From Streptomyces sp. NBC_01353 (GTDB taxonomy: Bacteria; Actinomycetota; Actinomycetes; Streptomycetales; Streptomycetaceae): a stretch of DNA of 64,000 nt. This document shows, one piece after another, positions 8,748-16,921 of this stretch. Under the pieces are notes generated by a model, which was given only the letters and a program-made list of their open reading frames with translations, did not search any database and was not told the DNA's origin. Numbering within the stretch: the stretch's first letter is position 1; the number at the start of each line of letters is the position of its first letter. The stretch lies in NCBI RefSeq assembly GCF_036237275.1, contig NZ_CP108352.1:8023501-8087500 (forward strand), in the 5' to 3' direction. The position numbers and the translations under genes were made by a program.

Positions 8748-9121
8748 AGCACCCGCCGGACGACGACGAGCGCGCCCGCACCGACCGCGACCACGCCCAT
8801 CAGCACCAGCCAGTTGCGGACGTAGTCCAGGGGCAGGGCCGTCGGGTTCGGCGGGGCGCCGGGCCGTACCATCAGGGGCAGCGCGACCAAGGTCAGACAC
8901 CCCGCCACGATCAGCCCCCCACGCACCGCGCCCCGCGCGGGTGCGGCGGCGATCAGCAGCCCGACGGCGAGAACGAGCGGCGCGATCACGCCGTCGTGCA
9001 GCACGATCGCCCCCACCAGCCAGACGGCGACGTCCCAGGCCGTTCCGGTGCGCACAACCAGCACCGCACCCAGCGCCATGAGCGCCACCCCCAGCGCACC
9101 GCACACGTACCGCGCCCTCAC
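8726..9121 (-). CDS. Small integral membrane protein, partner of the molybdopterin oxidoreductase
   Basis: The protein has 131 residues and about four hydrophobic segments (roughly 5-24, 28-55, 63-80, 100-120) with a basic C terminus (RRVLQRRRRS). I do not recognise a named family. Its GTG start (9121) overlaps the stop codon of the molybdopterin oxidoreductase gene in a GTGA junction, so the two are translationally coupled. It may help anchor or assemble that enzyme. It contains no haem- or metal-binding motif that I can see. Confidence 0.65.
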   Translation of the reverse strand: MRARYVCGALGVALMALGAVLVVRTGTAWDVAVWLVGAIVLHDGVIAPLVLAVGLLIAAAPARGAVRGGLIVAGCLTLVALPLMVRPGAPPNPTALPLDYVRNWLVLMGVVAVGAGALVVVRRVLQRRRRS

Positions 9122-10269
9122 AGCACCTCCAGCCGGCCGACCCACTTCGTCTGCAGCACGCCCGGCCGGTTGGGCGCGATGATCCGCGCCGGGAAGCCGT
9201 GGTCGAGGGAGAGCACCTGCCCGTTCAGCCGGAGCGCCAGCAGGGTCAGCGAATCGGCCGCGTACGTCGATCCCATCTCCATGACCCGGTAGGCGCCGGC
9301 ACGTTCCAGGGACACCACCCGCACCCGCGACCGCGGCGGCGCCCCCGCCCGCTCCAACAGATCCCGGATCCGTACGCCGGTCCAGCGGGCCTCCACGCTC
9401 CAGCCCTCCACACAGGCGATCGGCAGCCGGACCTCGACCTGAGGCAGCGCGTTCAGTTCCGGCAGCGTCAGCCCGTACGGCCTAGGCCCGGCCACCGTGA
9501 GCCGCCAGTTCCCCGCCGACGACGCGGTCACACCGGCCGCGGCCGCCGTACGGTTGACCGGCAGTCCCTGGGTGCCGTGGTCCGGGTGACGCGGCGCCAG
9601 CAGGTCGAACTCCTTCAGAGGGGTGAACGACTGACCGACCGTGGTCAGGGTGACGGCGCCGACCCCTGCCGCGATTCCCGTGAGCAGGGACCGCCGGTCC
9701 GGCTCGTCCTCGGCCGCCGGCGCCCGCGGCCCGGTCGAGCCGCGCCCCCAATGGGAGCGGATCTCCAGCCACTTCACGACGATGTGCAGCAGCAGTGCCC
9801 CGGCCAGCAGCCAGGCCACGGCGAAGTGCACCGGCACGAAGGCGAAGGGCCAGGGGTACCACTCGACGATGTTCAGGAGCCCGGAGAAGAGCTGGAAGAC
9901 ACCGGCCGCGACGAGCACCGCCACGGAGAGGCGCTCCAGGGCGTGTCGCACCGACCGCAGCGGAGGGGAGACGAAGAGCCTCGGGTAGACGGCCCACAAC
10001 TTCGCCATCAGCAGCGGGATCGCCGCGATGCCACTCGCCACATGCAGTCCCTGGGTGAGGCGGTAGCCCCATGACGGCCGGCTCGGCAGCACGTCGACGA
10101 GCCAGTTCGGCGGGTGTTGGAGGTAGTGGCTGATCACTCCGGTGAGGAAACAGACCGTGATGGCGAGTCCGAGCCAGCGGCCGATCGAGGTCGCCGTCCT
10201 CGCGTCGTGGAGGCGGCCGCGGAACGAGGGGAGGGGAGGGGGCGCGATGCGCGGTGTCATGCCCGCCAT
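9118..10269 (-). CDS. Membrane-anchored molybdopterin-dependent oxidoreductase (sulfite-oxidase fold)
   Basis: The protein has 383 residues. The N-terminal half has about four transmembrane helices with spaced His residues (SHYLQH, GLHVASG, HFAVAWLL, LHIVVKW), resembling a cytochrome b561-type haem domain. The C-terminal half is a YedY/sulfite-oxidase-like molybdopterin domain: PIACVEGWS contains the conserved Cys expected to bind molybdenum, and KWVGRLEV ends the domain. It likely carries electrons between the membrane and an extracytoplasmic substrate. Starts at 10269 (MAGM) and 10260 (MTPR) are both possible. It is divergent from the GT87-type gene. Confidence 0.82.
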   Translation of the reverse strand: MAGMTPRIAPPPLPSFRGRLHDARTATSIGRWLGLAITVCFLTGVISHYLQHPPNWLVDVLPSRPSWGYRLTQGLHVASGIAAIPLLMAKLWAVYPRLFVSPPLRSVRHALERLSVAVLVAAGVFQLFSGLLNIVEWYPWPFAFVPVHFAVAWLLAGALLLHIVVKWLEIRSHWGRGSTGPRAPAAEDEPDRRSLLTGIAAGVGAVTLTTVGQSFTPLKEFDLLAPRHPDHGTQGLPVNRTAAAAGVTASSAGNWRLTVAGPRPYGLTLPELNALPQVEVRLPIACVEGWSVEARWTGVRIRDLLERAGAPPRSRVRVVSLERAGAYRVMEMGSTYAADSLTLLALRLNGQVLSLDHGFPARIIAPNRPGVLQTKWVGRLEVL

Positions 10270-10374
10270 CACACCGCTCGCGGGCCCGCGACGGGCGGAA
10301 CGACTCCTTACGAAACACGGACGGCCGCCGCGCCGGACCGACGACGGGCGCGGACGGCTGCCACCCTGCGGGAT

Positions 10375-11918
10375 GTGATCAGTCCTCGCACCGTCCTCGC
10401 CGGCGGGCTCCTGGCCGCGCTCACCGCGGTGCTGGTGTGCACCGTCCGGCACGACGGCCACGATCCCGGTGGGCTCTCCTGGTGGTACGGCGCCTCCTGG
10501 GCGCTGTTCGCCGCGACGGCCCTGTCCCTGAGGAAGGTGCCCGCCCGTCAGGTGATGGTCCTGCTGCTGGTGGGATCGGCGGCGGTCGCGGCCACGGGCC
10601 TGGTCGCACCACCGCGCACCAGCACGGACGCCTACCGGTACGCCTGGGACGGCAGGGTGCAGGCGGCGGGCGTCTCGCCCTACGACCACGCTCCCGCCGA
10701 CCCGGAACTCGCCCCGCTGCGCGACGACTGGCTCTTCCCGCGCGGCGCCGACTGCCAAGGCCCGGACCTGGCACCCCTTCCGGACCTGACACGCCCTCCC
10801 ACCCGGGTGCGCGTCTCAGCGCCCGAGCCCTCGGAGCCGGCCACCACCACCCACTGCACCCGACTCAACCGCCCCACCGTGCACACCATCTACCCCCCCC
10901 GCTTGCCGAGTCGTACTTCCGTGGTGTGCACCTGCTCGCCCCGGAGGGCGCACGGCTGAAGCCCTTCCAGATCGGCGGAGCCCTCCTGTCCGTCGCCGTC
11001 ACCGCCGTACTGCTGCTGATCCTGCGCCGCCGCGGCGATCCGCGTACCGCCGTGTACTGGGCCTGGTGCCCCGTCGTCCCGGTCGAGGCGGTGAACAACG
11101 CCCATGTCGACGTGTTCGGCGTCCTCTTCGCCGTCGCCGGACTCGGCCTCGTCCTGCGCAACAGGGCAGCCGGAGGCGCGCTCCTCGGCGCCGCCATCGC
11201 GGTCAAACTCATGCCGGCGATCGTGGTCCCCGGAGCGCTGGCGGGCGTACGACGGGTGCGGGACGCGGCCGCGATCCTGGCGCCTGCCGCCGCGGTCGTC
11301 GCGCTGACCTATCTCCCGTACGTCCTCGGCTCGCACGGCTCCGTCCTCGGCTACCTCGGCGGATACGTGGAGGAGGAAGGCTACGACGACGCCGGTTCGG
11401 GGCACCGCTACGCGCTCCTCCGTCTCGTGCTGCCCGCTTCGTGGGCCCTGCCCGTGCTGTTCGCCGTACTCCTCGGCCTCTGTGCGTACGTCATCGCACG
11501 CGGCGATCCCGAACGCCCGTGGAACGGCGCGCTCCTGGTCACCGGGGTGGCCTTCCTGCTGTTCACCCCCGGCTACTCCTGGTACGCGCTGCTGCTCGTT
11601 GCCCTGGTCGCCCTGGACGGGCGCTGGGAGTGGCTCCTCGTCGCGGCGGCCGGGGCGGCGGCGTACGTGACCGGCCAGGCGTTCGCGGATCCCGGCGCGG
11701 CGGGGACGGCGGCGTATGCCGTCGCTGCGGTGGCCGTGCTGGTGGGTGCGCTGCTCCGGCGCGGCACCGGCCGGCGCTCCATCCAGAGGTCGGGCACGGG
11801 GTCCGTGGCGACGGATGGAAGGAATCTCGGTTCCGACGGCAACCTTCGGCCGGGCGGCGGCGACAAGGAGGCGCAAGGACCGTACGAACCCCCCACATCG
11901 AAGGCACGGGATTCATGA
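10375..11918 (+). pseudogene. GT87-type integral membrane mannosyltransferase, frameshifted at a C8 run
   Basis: Two adjacent frames together encode one polyprenyl-phosphate-sugar-dependent transferase. The first frame (GTG 10375 to about 10892) holds an N-terminal helix pair, the DAYRYAWDGRVQAAGVSPY motif, RDDWLFPRG and CTRLNRPTVHTIYPP. The second frame resumes at LAESYFRGVHLLAPEGA and continues with about seven hydrophobic segments to 11918. The join falls on the run of eight C at 10893-10900; two fewer or one more C would restore the frame. Translation of the first frame alone ends at 10959. It could be a genuine inactivating mutation, a phase-variable tract or a sequencing error. The last bases overlap the pectate lyase start (ATGA). 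Confidence 0.75.
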
Positions 11919-12721
11919 GCAGACACAAGAGACGGCCCAAGCGCGGCGTCGTCCTCTCCGCGGCCGCCGCCACGCTCGGGCTGACCACCGCCGTCCTGGC
12001 GACCACCCTGATGAGCCCCGCGAGCGCGGCCGGCGCCTGGCCGAAGGCCAAGGGCGACAAGCCGGTCACCAGCACGATCGAGGTCTCCGGGACGTACGAC
12101 GGCAAGCTCCAGCGCTTCTACGGGAGCGGCGCCCTCGGCGGGGACGGGCAGGACGAAGGGCAGGCCCCGCTCTTCAAGCTGAAGGACGGCGCCGTCCTCA
12201 AGAACGTCGTGCTGGGCTCGCCGGCCGCCGACGGCATCCACTGCATGGGCAGTTGCACGATCCAGAACGTCTGGTGGGAGGACGTCGGCGAGGACGCCGC
12301 CACCTTCAAGGGCACTTCGGCGGACTCCGTGTACTCGGTCTACGGCGGCGGCGCCCGCAAGGCCTCCGACAAGGTGTTCCAGTTCAACGGCGCAGGCAAG
12401 CTGGTCGTCACCAAGTTCCAGGTGTCCGAGTTCGGCAAGCTCGTACGCACCTGCGGCAACTGCTCCAAGCAGTACCGCCGTTCGGTCATCGTCAACGACG
12501 TGGACGTGACCGCGCCCGGCAAGTCGCTCGTCGGCATCAACGCGAACTACGGGGACACCGCCGCCCTGCGCAACGTCCGGATCCACGGCGACAGCAGCAA
12601 GAAGATCAAGCCGTGCGTCCGCTTCCAGGGCAATACGACGGGCAAGGAGCCGGTCGAACTGGGCAGCGGCCCCGACGGCACGCACTGCAAGTACACCGCC
12701 TCGGACATCAGCTACGACTGA
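11915..12721 (+). CDS. Secreted pectate lyase, polysaccharide lyase family 3
   Basis: The protein has 268 residues. Residues 1-36 form an export signal (KRRPKRG basic start, long Ala-rich core, SPASAAGA cleavage region). The mature part matches PL3 pectate lyases, a compact right-handed beta helix cleaving polygalacturonate by Ca-dependent beta elimination: GIHCMGSCTIQNVWWEDVGE, AATFKG, and VNDVDVTAPGK with paired Cys (CGNC) are characteristic. Its ATG overlaps the stop of the preceding gene but its function is unrelated, so this is probably incidental packing. It overlaps the convergent MFS gene by 10 bp, leaving no room for a terminator. Confidence 0.85.
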   Translation: MSRHKRRPKRGVVLSAAAATLGLTTAVLATTLMSPASAAGAWPKAKGDKPVTSTIEVSGTYDGKLQRFYGSGALGGDGQDEGQAPLFKLKDGAVLKNVVLGSPAADGIHCMGSCTIQNVWWEDVGEDAATFKGTSADSVYSVYGGGARKASDKVFQFNGAGKLVVTKFQVSEFGKLVRTCGNCSKQYRRSVIVNDVDVTAPGKSLVGINANYGDTAALRNVRIHGDSSKKIKPCVRFQGNTTGKEPVELGSGPDGTHCKYTASDISYD

Positions 12722-13983
12722 GGCCGCGACCCCACCGGCGCCCCGCGCGCCGGTGGCGTCCGCTCGTCGCCCGCCGCGTTCTCGCCGGGACCGAGGGGCT
12801 GATGACGCTGTGCCCAGCGGACGGCCAACGGCGCGGCCAGGCCCGTCAGCGCGAACAGCGCACCCACGACGTACCACCCGGGTCGCCCCCAGGTGATGCA
12901 GAGCGCGATGAGCAGCCCGGGCCCGAGGGTCTCGGCGAGACCGGCACCCAGACCGAACACGCCCAGGTACTGGCCGGTGGCGTGTCTCGGAGCGAGGGCG
13001 AACGACACCTCGAAGCCTCCGGCGGCATGCCAGAGTTCGCCGATCGTGTGGACGACCACCGCGGCCATGAGCACCGCGACGGCCGCCCATGTCGGCGCTC
13101 CCGCGGACAGCGAGATCAATGAGCAGGAGACGAGGAAGGCCACACCCGATCGACGGTAGGCGGCTCCGCCGGCGGTGGGTGAGTCGACGGCGCGGCTCGC
13201 GCGCACCTGGCAGGCGATGACGATGACGGTGTTGACGAGCATCGTGCCCGAGATGAGCCAGCGCGGCGCGGTGACCGCGTCGACCAGCCACAGGGGGATG
13301 GCCACGGTGAGCACCTTGAACTGGATGGCCATGATGCCGTCGAGAGCCGTGAGCAGAAGGTAGGGCCGGTCCCGCAGGGCGACCCAGCGCGGGCCCTCCA
13401 CAGCGGGTCCTGGCGCGACCGGCGGCAGGAGGACCAGGATCGCAGCGGAGGCCGCGAAGGCGATCGCATTGCCGACGACCAGCAGCTGGTAGGCGGTGTG
13501 GGTGCCCACCTGGACCACCCAGCCCGCGAGCAGGGCGCCGAGCGAGATCCCGATGTTGGTCACCGAGCGGAGATAGGCGCGGAACCGCTGCGGTCGGTCC
13601 CCTCCGTAGTGCCGGATCAGGGGACTGCGTGCGGCAAGGCCCGCCGCCTGCGCCCCGGTGGCCGCGCAGACCGCCAGGACGAAGAGCCAGAAGTCGTCGG
13701 CGAACACGAAGCCCGCCGTCGCCGCCGTCCGGATGACGAGGGTGACCGCGTAGACACCGCGTGCTCCGCGGGTGTCCGCGAGGCGGCCGACGGCGATGCC
13801 CACGGCGAGCGAGACGAACCCGGCGATCCCGAGCCCGAGGCCCACCTGACTCGCCGGAAGGTGCACCGCCTGGGTGAAGTACAGGACCCCGGCGGTCAGG
13901 TAGAGGCCGCTGCCGACCGTGTTGACGAAGTTCGAGGCGGCGATGACCCGTTGAGGTCCGGTGTCCGGCAACAGAGGGGGCAT
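12712..13983 (-). CDS. MFS transporter
   Basis: The protein has 423 residues and 11-12 predicted transmembrane helices in two halves. The first half shows the short cytoplasmic loop GRLADTRGARGVY of the MFS motif A region. It has the size and organisation of a drug or metabolite exporter, but no substrate motif can be read. It is transcribed leftward from a 107-bp divergent region shared with the HflX-like gene and containing inverted repeats (14041-14062), so the two may be co-regulated. Confidence 0.85.
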   Translation of the reverse strand: MPPLLPDTGPQRVIAASNFVNTVGSGLYLTAGVLYFTQAVHLPASQVGLGLGIAGFVSLAVGIAVGRLADTRGARGVYAVTLVIRTAATAGFVFADDFWLFVLAVCAATGAQAAGLAARSPLIRHYGGDRPQRFRAYLRSVTNIGISLGALLAGWVVQVGTHTAYQLLVVGNAIAFAASAAILVLLPPVAPGPAVEGPRWVALRDRPYLLLTALDGIMAIQFKVLTVAIPLWLVDAVTAPRWLISGTMLVNTVIVIACQVRASRAVDSPTAGGAAYRRSGVAFLVSCSLISLSAGAPTWAAVAVLMAAVVVHTIGELWHAAGGFEVSFALAPRHATGQYLGVFGLGAGLAETLGPGLLIALCITWGRPGWYVVGALFALTGLAAPLAVRWAQRHQPLGPGENAAGDERTPPARGAPVGSRPQS

Positions 13984-14040
13984 GACGGGTCTCCGCGTCC
14001 AGGGCAGGCAGTAAGGACCCGGACAGCTTCCTGCATATTA

Positions 14041-14062
14041 CTTGCAACAGCAAGAGTGTTGC
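14041..14062. promoter_or_regulatory. Nested inverted repeats between MFS and HflX-like genes
   Basis: CTTGC-AACA-GCAAG (14041-14054) is a perfect 5-bp inverted repeat, and it overlaps GCAACA-n7-TGTTGC (14044-14062), a 6-bp one. They lie in the middle of the short divergent promoter region and are AT-richer than their surroundings. This is the layout of an operator for a dimeric repressor, but no regulator gene is adjacent. Confidence 0.4.
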
Positions 14063-14090
14063 GAAAAGTGGGTCCTCCTACACTGGCGGC

Positions 14091-14606
14091 ATGGACCGGA
14101 ACCGGAGGCGCGACCGCAGGCTCGCCCGGCGTGCGCGAGTGGGCGCGCCCGGGTCAACTGCCGTGCCGGACGTGGTTGTTGCCGGGAGTGGTCTGGTTCT
14201 GGTGGGGTTCTTCTCCGCCCGCCGGAAGGACTTCGGCGCCCTCATGGAGGCAGCGGCCCGAGAGGTGAGGGCGCGGGGCGGGCGGGTCGTGGGGGAGGTC
14301 GTTCAGCGTCGGGGTGTCTCCAGGGGCGGGGCGCGGCTGATGGGGTCGCCGTACTCCTCAGGGACCGTGCTCAGCTCCGGCAAGGTGCGCGAAGCTGTCG
14401 AACTCTGCGAGCGGACCGGGGCCGACGCCGTCGTCTTCGTCACGCCGCTGACGGAGCATCAGCGCCGCGTGCTGACGGGTATCTTCGCTCGCCCCGCGGC
14501 GAGCCTGGCCGACGCCCTCCGAGCCCACGCCCCGTCCGATGTCGACGCTCAGTCGCCCGCGCGGGCGGTCCGTACGGAAGCGGAGTTCCGCATCAGCAGC
14601 GCGTAG
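14091..14606 (+). CDS. Orphan HflX N-terminal-domain-like protein (no GTPase domain)
   Basis: The protein has 171 residues. The segment from about residue 60 to 145 matches the N-terminal ribosome-interacting domain of HflX GTPases: GRVVGEVVQRR, then SGTVLSSGKVREAVELCERTG (HflX: YLGSGKVEEL), then ADAVVFVTPLTEHQRR (HflX: DTVIFDDELSPSQ). The protein stops before the G1/P-loop, so it has no G domain at all. It may bind ribosomes or act as a decoy; this is inference. It is divergent from an MFS exporter, and its 3' end overlaps the convergent permease gene by 58 bp. Confidence 0.65.
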   Translation: MDRNRRRDRRLARRARVGAPGSTAVPDVVVAGSGLVLVGFFSARRKDFGALMEAAAREVRARGGRVVGEVVQRRGVSRGGARLMGSPYSSGTVLSSGKVREAVELCERTGADAVVFVTPLTEHQRRVLTGIFARPAASLADALRAHAPSDVDAQSPARAVRTEAEFRISSA

Positions 14607-15994
14607 ACGGCGGAGGTGACCGCGATGCCTGCGGGCAGCGCCAGGTCCACGCCTGCCAGGGCGGCGGCGACCGGGCCCGTGTATGCGGTGTTGACGCAGA
14701 GGGCGGCCGCGGTCACGCCCGCGCCGAGCGCGACGGCACCGGACCGGTTGACACCGGCGGAGTACCAGAACGGGCTCTTCCGGGTCTCGTCCATGAGCGC
14801 GAGCCCGTCGTAGCGGTTGCGGCGCAGCAGGATGTCGGTGGCGTAGAGGGCCATGGCCGGCCCCAGCAGTACGACGGTCAGCTGGAGCACGTTGCTGACG
14901 GTGTCCAGGAAGTTGGACACGAGCAGCGCGTACAGGGTCAGCGCGGAGGCGACCGTGCCGTCGACGATCACGCTGAGCGAGCGGCGGATGCGGATACCGA
15001 CGGCCTGGAGGGCGAGACCCGCGCTGTACGCGGTCAGGGCGTTGATCGAGATCGTGCCGAGGACCAGGGCGATCAGGAAGACCGGGTAGAACCAGCCGGG
15101 CAGGATCTCCTCCAGCGCGGTCTGCGGGTCGGCCATGTCGACGGCCGTGGCGGCCAGCGCGCCGAGCGAGCAGACCACGACGCTCGGCAGAAAGCCGCCG
15201 AGGGCGGTCCAGCCTGCGACCGCCCTCGGGGACGTCGTACGGGGCAGGTAGCGGGAGAAGTCCGCGCTCGTCGTGTACGAGAGCGGGCCGGAGGCGATGA
15301 CGGTGACGCCGGCGAGGAGGGTCGCCCACAGATCGACTCCGGTCAGCGGCGCGTCGGGTCCGTGGCCGAAGTCCGCGCGCATCAGCACCGCGTAGGCGAC
15401 CACACCGAACGCGGCGGTCAGGGCGATCGTGATCGGCAGGTACAACTTCACGATCAGGGCGTGCCCGTAGACGCTGATGGTCAGGGTGAGCGAGGCGATG
15501 GCCAGGACGACGGCGGTCTTGACGGCGGTGTTCGTCGGGAGGCCGACCTTCTCGACGAGGGCGAAGGCCGCGCTCGCGGCGGCGGCCAGATTCAGGGCGA
15601 AGTAACAGACGGAGATCATCCAGCCGGTGACCGCGTTGTTCACGCGGTTGCCGCGGATGCCGTACATCGCACGCGTGATCACCTCGCTGGGTACGCCCGC
15701 TGCCGGTCCGGACATCGCCAGCACTCCGGTGAGCAGCCAGAACAGATTGCCCACCACGATCACCAGGAGAGCCTGCCCCAGGCTCAGGCCCATCAGGATC
15801 AGAGCCCCGCCGATGACCAGGCTGAGGTAGTTCACATTGGCCGCCGCCCAGATCGCGAACAGTTCACGGGCCCGTCCGTGACGCTCGGCGTCGGGGATGT
15901 GATCGATGCCGTGGACCTCGACCCGTCCCGCCCAGTCGGTGACCGGCGGCGCGCCATCGGCGCCGGGGCGCGGGTCGGGGATGGTGGAAGTCAT
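14549..15994 (-). CDS. NCS1-family nucleobase (cytosine/purine) permease
   Basis: The protein has 481 residues and about 12 transmembrane helices. DWAGRVEVHGIDHIPDAERHG at the N terminus and FAIWAAANVNYLSLVIGG in the first helix are typical of cytosine-permease (CodB/PucI-like) members of the NCS1 family, which import cytosine, purines or related compounds with a cation. A good RBS (GGAGG) precedes ATG 15994. It is divergent from the TetR gene 16064-16876, with a candidate operator between them. The amidohydrolase downstream of that TetR gene suggests uptake and hydrolysis of a heterocyclic or amide substrate. Confidence 0.87.
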   Translation of the reverse strand: MTSTIPDPRPGADGAPPVTDWAGRVEVHGIDHIPDAERHGRARELFAIWAAANVNYLSLVIGGALILMGLSLGQALLVIVVGNLFWLLTGVLAMSGPAAGVPSEVITRAMYGIRGNRVNNAVTGWMISVCYFALNLAAAASAAFALVEKVGLPTNTAVKTAVVLAIASLTLTISVYGHALIVKLYLPITIALTAAFGVVAYAVLMRADFGHGPDAPLTGVDLWATLLAGVTVIASGPLSYTTSADFSRYLPRTTSPRAVAGWTALGGFLPSVVVCSLGALAATAVDMADPQTALEEILPGWFYPVFLIALVLGTISINALTAYSAGLALQAVGIRIRRSLSVIVDGTVASALTLYALLVSNFLDTVSNVLQLTVVLLGPAMALYATDILLRRNRYDGLALMDETRKSPFWYSAGVNRSGAVALGAGVTAAALCVNTAYTGPVAAALAGVDLALPAGIAVTSAVYALLMRNSASVRTARAGD

Positions 15995-16032
15995 GAGGTC
16001 CTCCGGATACGTGCGGTGCGCACCTGCTTGCT

Positions 16033-16052
16033 TATTGGTCGCACACTCAATA
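16033..16052. promoter_or_regulatory. Candidate TetR operator between NCS1 permease and TetR gene
   Basis: TATTG-n10-CAATA is a 5-bp inverted repeat in a 69-bp divergent gap and is AT-rich against a GC-rich background. It ends 11 bp before the TetR start codon, the classic place for an autoregulated divergent operator. The arms are short, so the call is tentative. Confidence 0.4.
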
Positions 16053-16063
16053 GCATCGTCGGT

Positions 16064-16876
16064 ATGTCGTCAAGCGTCCAGCGCAAACGAGTTCGCAAAT
16101 CCCCGGAGGCCAGGCGGGCGGAGATCGTCGAGGCCGCGGCCGGGGTCGCCCTGACCGAGGGCCTGGAGTGCGTCACCCTGCGGCGGATCGCCGAGGAGCT
16201 CGACGTACGACCGGGTCTGATCAGCCACTACTTCCCCTCGGCGGAGGATCTCGTCGCAGAGGCGTTCAGCACGGCGGCCACCGGCGAGCTCGACGCGCTG
16301 CTGCCCGCGGACCGGTCCGAGGGGACTGCCACGCAGTACCTCGCGCGCTACTTCACCCTCTCGGCCGGAGAGGCGTACGACGACATCAGCCGGCTCTGGA
16401 TCAACGCCCGGCATCTCAGCCGCTACCGGCCCCTGCTGCGCGACCGGGTCGCCGAGCAGGAGCTCGCCTCCGACGACAGGCTGGAGGGGCTGATCCGGGA
16501 CGGCGTCGGAACGGGGGAGTTCCGTACGGACGACCCCCGCGCGACGGCCATCCAGATCCTGGTCGTCCTCGACGGCCTCGGCGCCCACGCGAACACCGAC
16601 CGCAGCAACCGGCCGGAGGTGGTGACGCGTATGGCCGTCACCACGGCGGAACGCGAACTCGGTCTGGCGAGCGGCAGCCTCGACCGGGCCGCCCCGCTGC
16701 CGGATCCGGGTGCCGGGGGAGCCTCCGGCGCCGGCACCGCGACGCCCTCCGGCGAGACCGACGGGGACGTTTCCCCCGGCGAGGCCGGCGGGGACGTTTC
16801 CCCCGGCGACGCCTCCCCCGGCAAGGCTTCGCCCGGCGAGGCCGACGGCCGCCCCGCGCCCACCACCCCCCACTGA
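16064..16876 (+). CDS. TetR family regulator with repetitive C-terminal tail
   Basis: The protein has 270 residues. The HTH spans about residues 17-62 (RRIAEELDVRPGLISHYFPS), and the ligand domain runs to about 210. The remaining ~60 residues are a low-complexity Gly/Ser/Pro/Asp tail built from repeats of GDVSPGEA-like units and are not part of the TetR fold. ATG 16064 is chosen because it directly precedes the basic N-terminal region. Divergence from the NCS1 permease suggests that it controls that gene; the amidohydrolase gene 45 bp downstream is probably in the same regulon. Confidence 0.85.
   Translation: MSSSVQRKRVRKSPEARRAEIVEAAAGVALTEGLECVTLRRIAEELDVRPGLISHYFPSAEDLVAEAFSTAATGELDALLPADRSEGTATQYLARYFTLSAGEAYDDISRLWINARHLSRYRPLLRDRVAEQELASDDRLEGLIRDGVGTGEFRTDDPRATAIQILVVLDGLGAHANTDRSNRPEVVTRMAVTTAERELGLASGSLDRAAPLPDPGAGGASGAGTATPSGETDGDVSPGEAGGDVSPGDASPGKASPGEADGRPAPTTPH
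16763..16809 (+). repeat. Direct repeat in the TetR tail
   Basis: A 20-bp unit, GGGGACGTTTCCCCCGGCGA, occurs at 16763-16782 and again at 16790-16809, 27 bp apart and therefore in frame, followed by further degenerate copies. It encodes the repeated GDVSPG in the regulator's C-terminal tail and looks like slippage-driven expansion. Confidence 0.85.
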
Positions 16877-16921
16877 CCGGCCCCTGCCCCACCCCTCCTC
16901 CCGCTTCTTACTGGAGCCTCT

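Noticed and set aside
14042-16063. Open frame extending the TetR gene 16064-16876 about 2 kb upstream
   Set aside because: The upstream part is antisense to the NCS1 permease and lacks any domain; the TetR fold begins right after ATG 16064.
16763-16830. CRISPR-like direct repeats
   Set aside because: Only two exact units, 7 bp apart, in frame inside a TetR gene; no spacers or cas genes.
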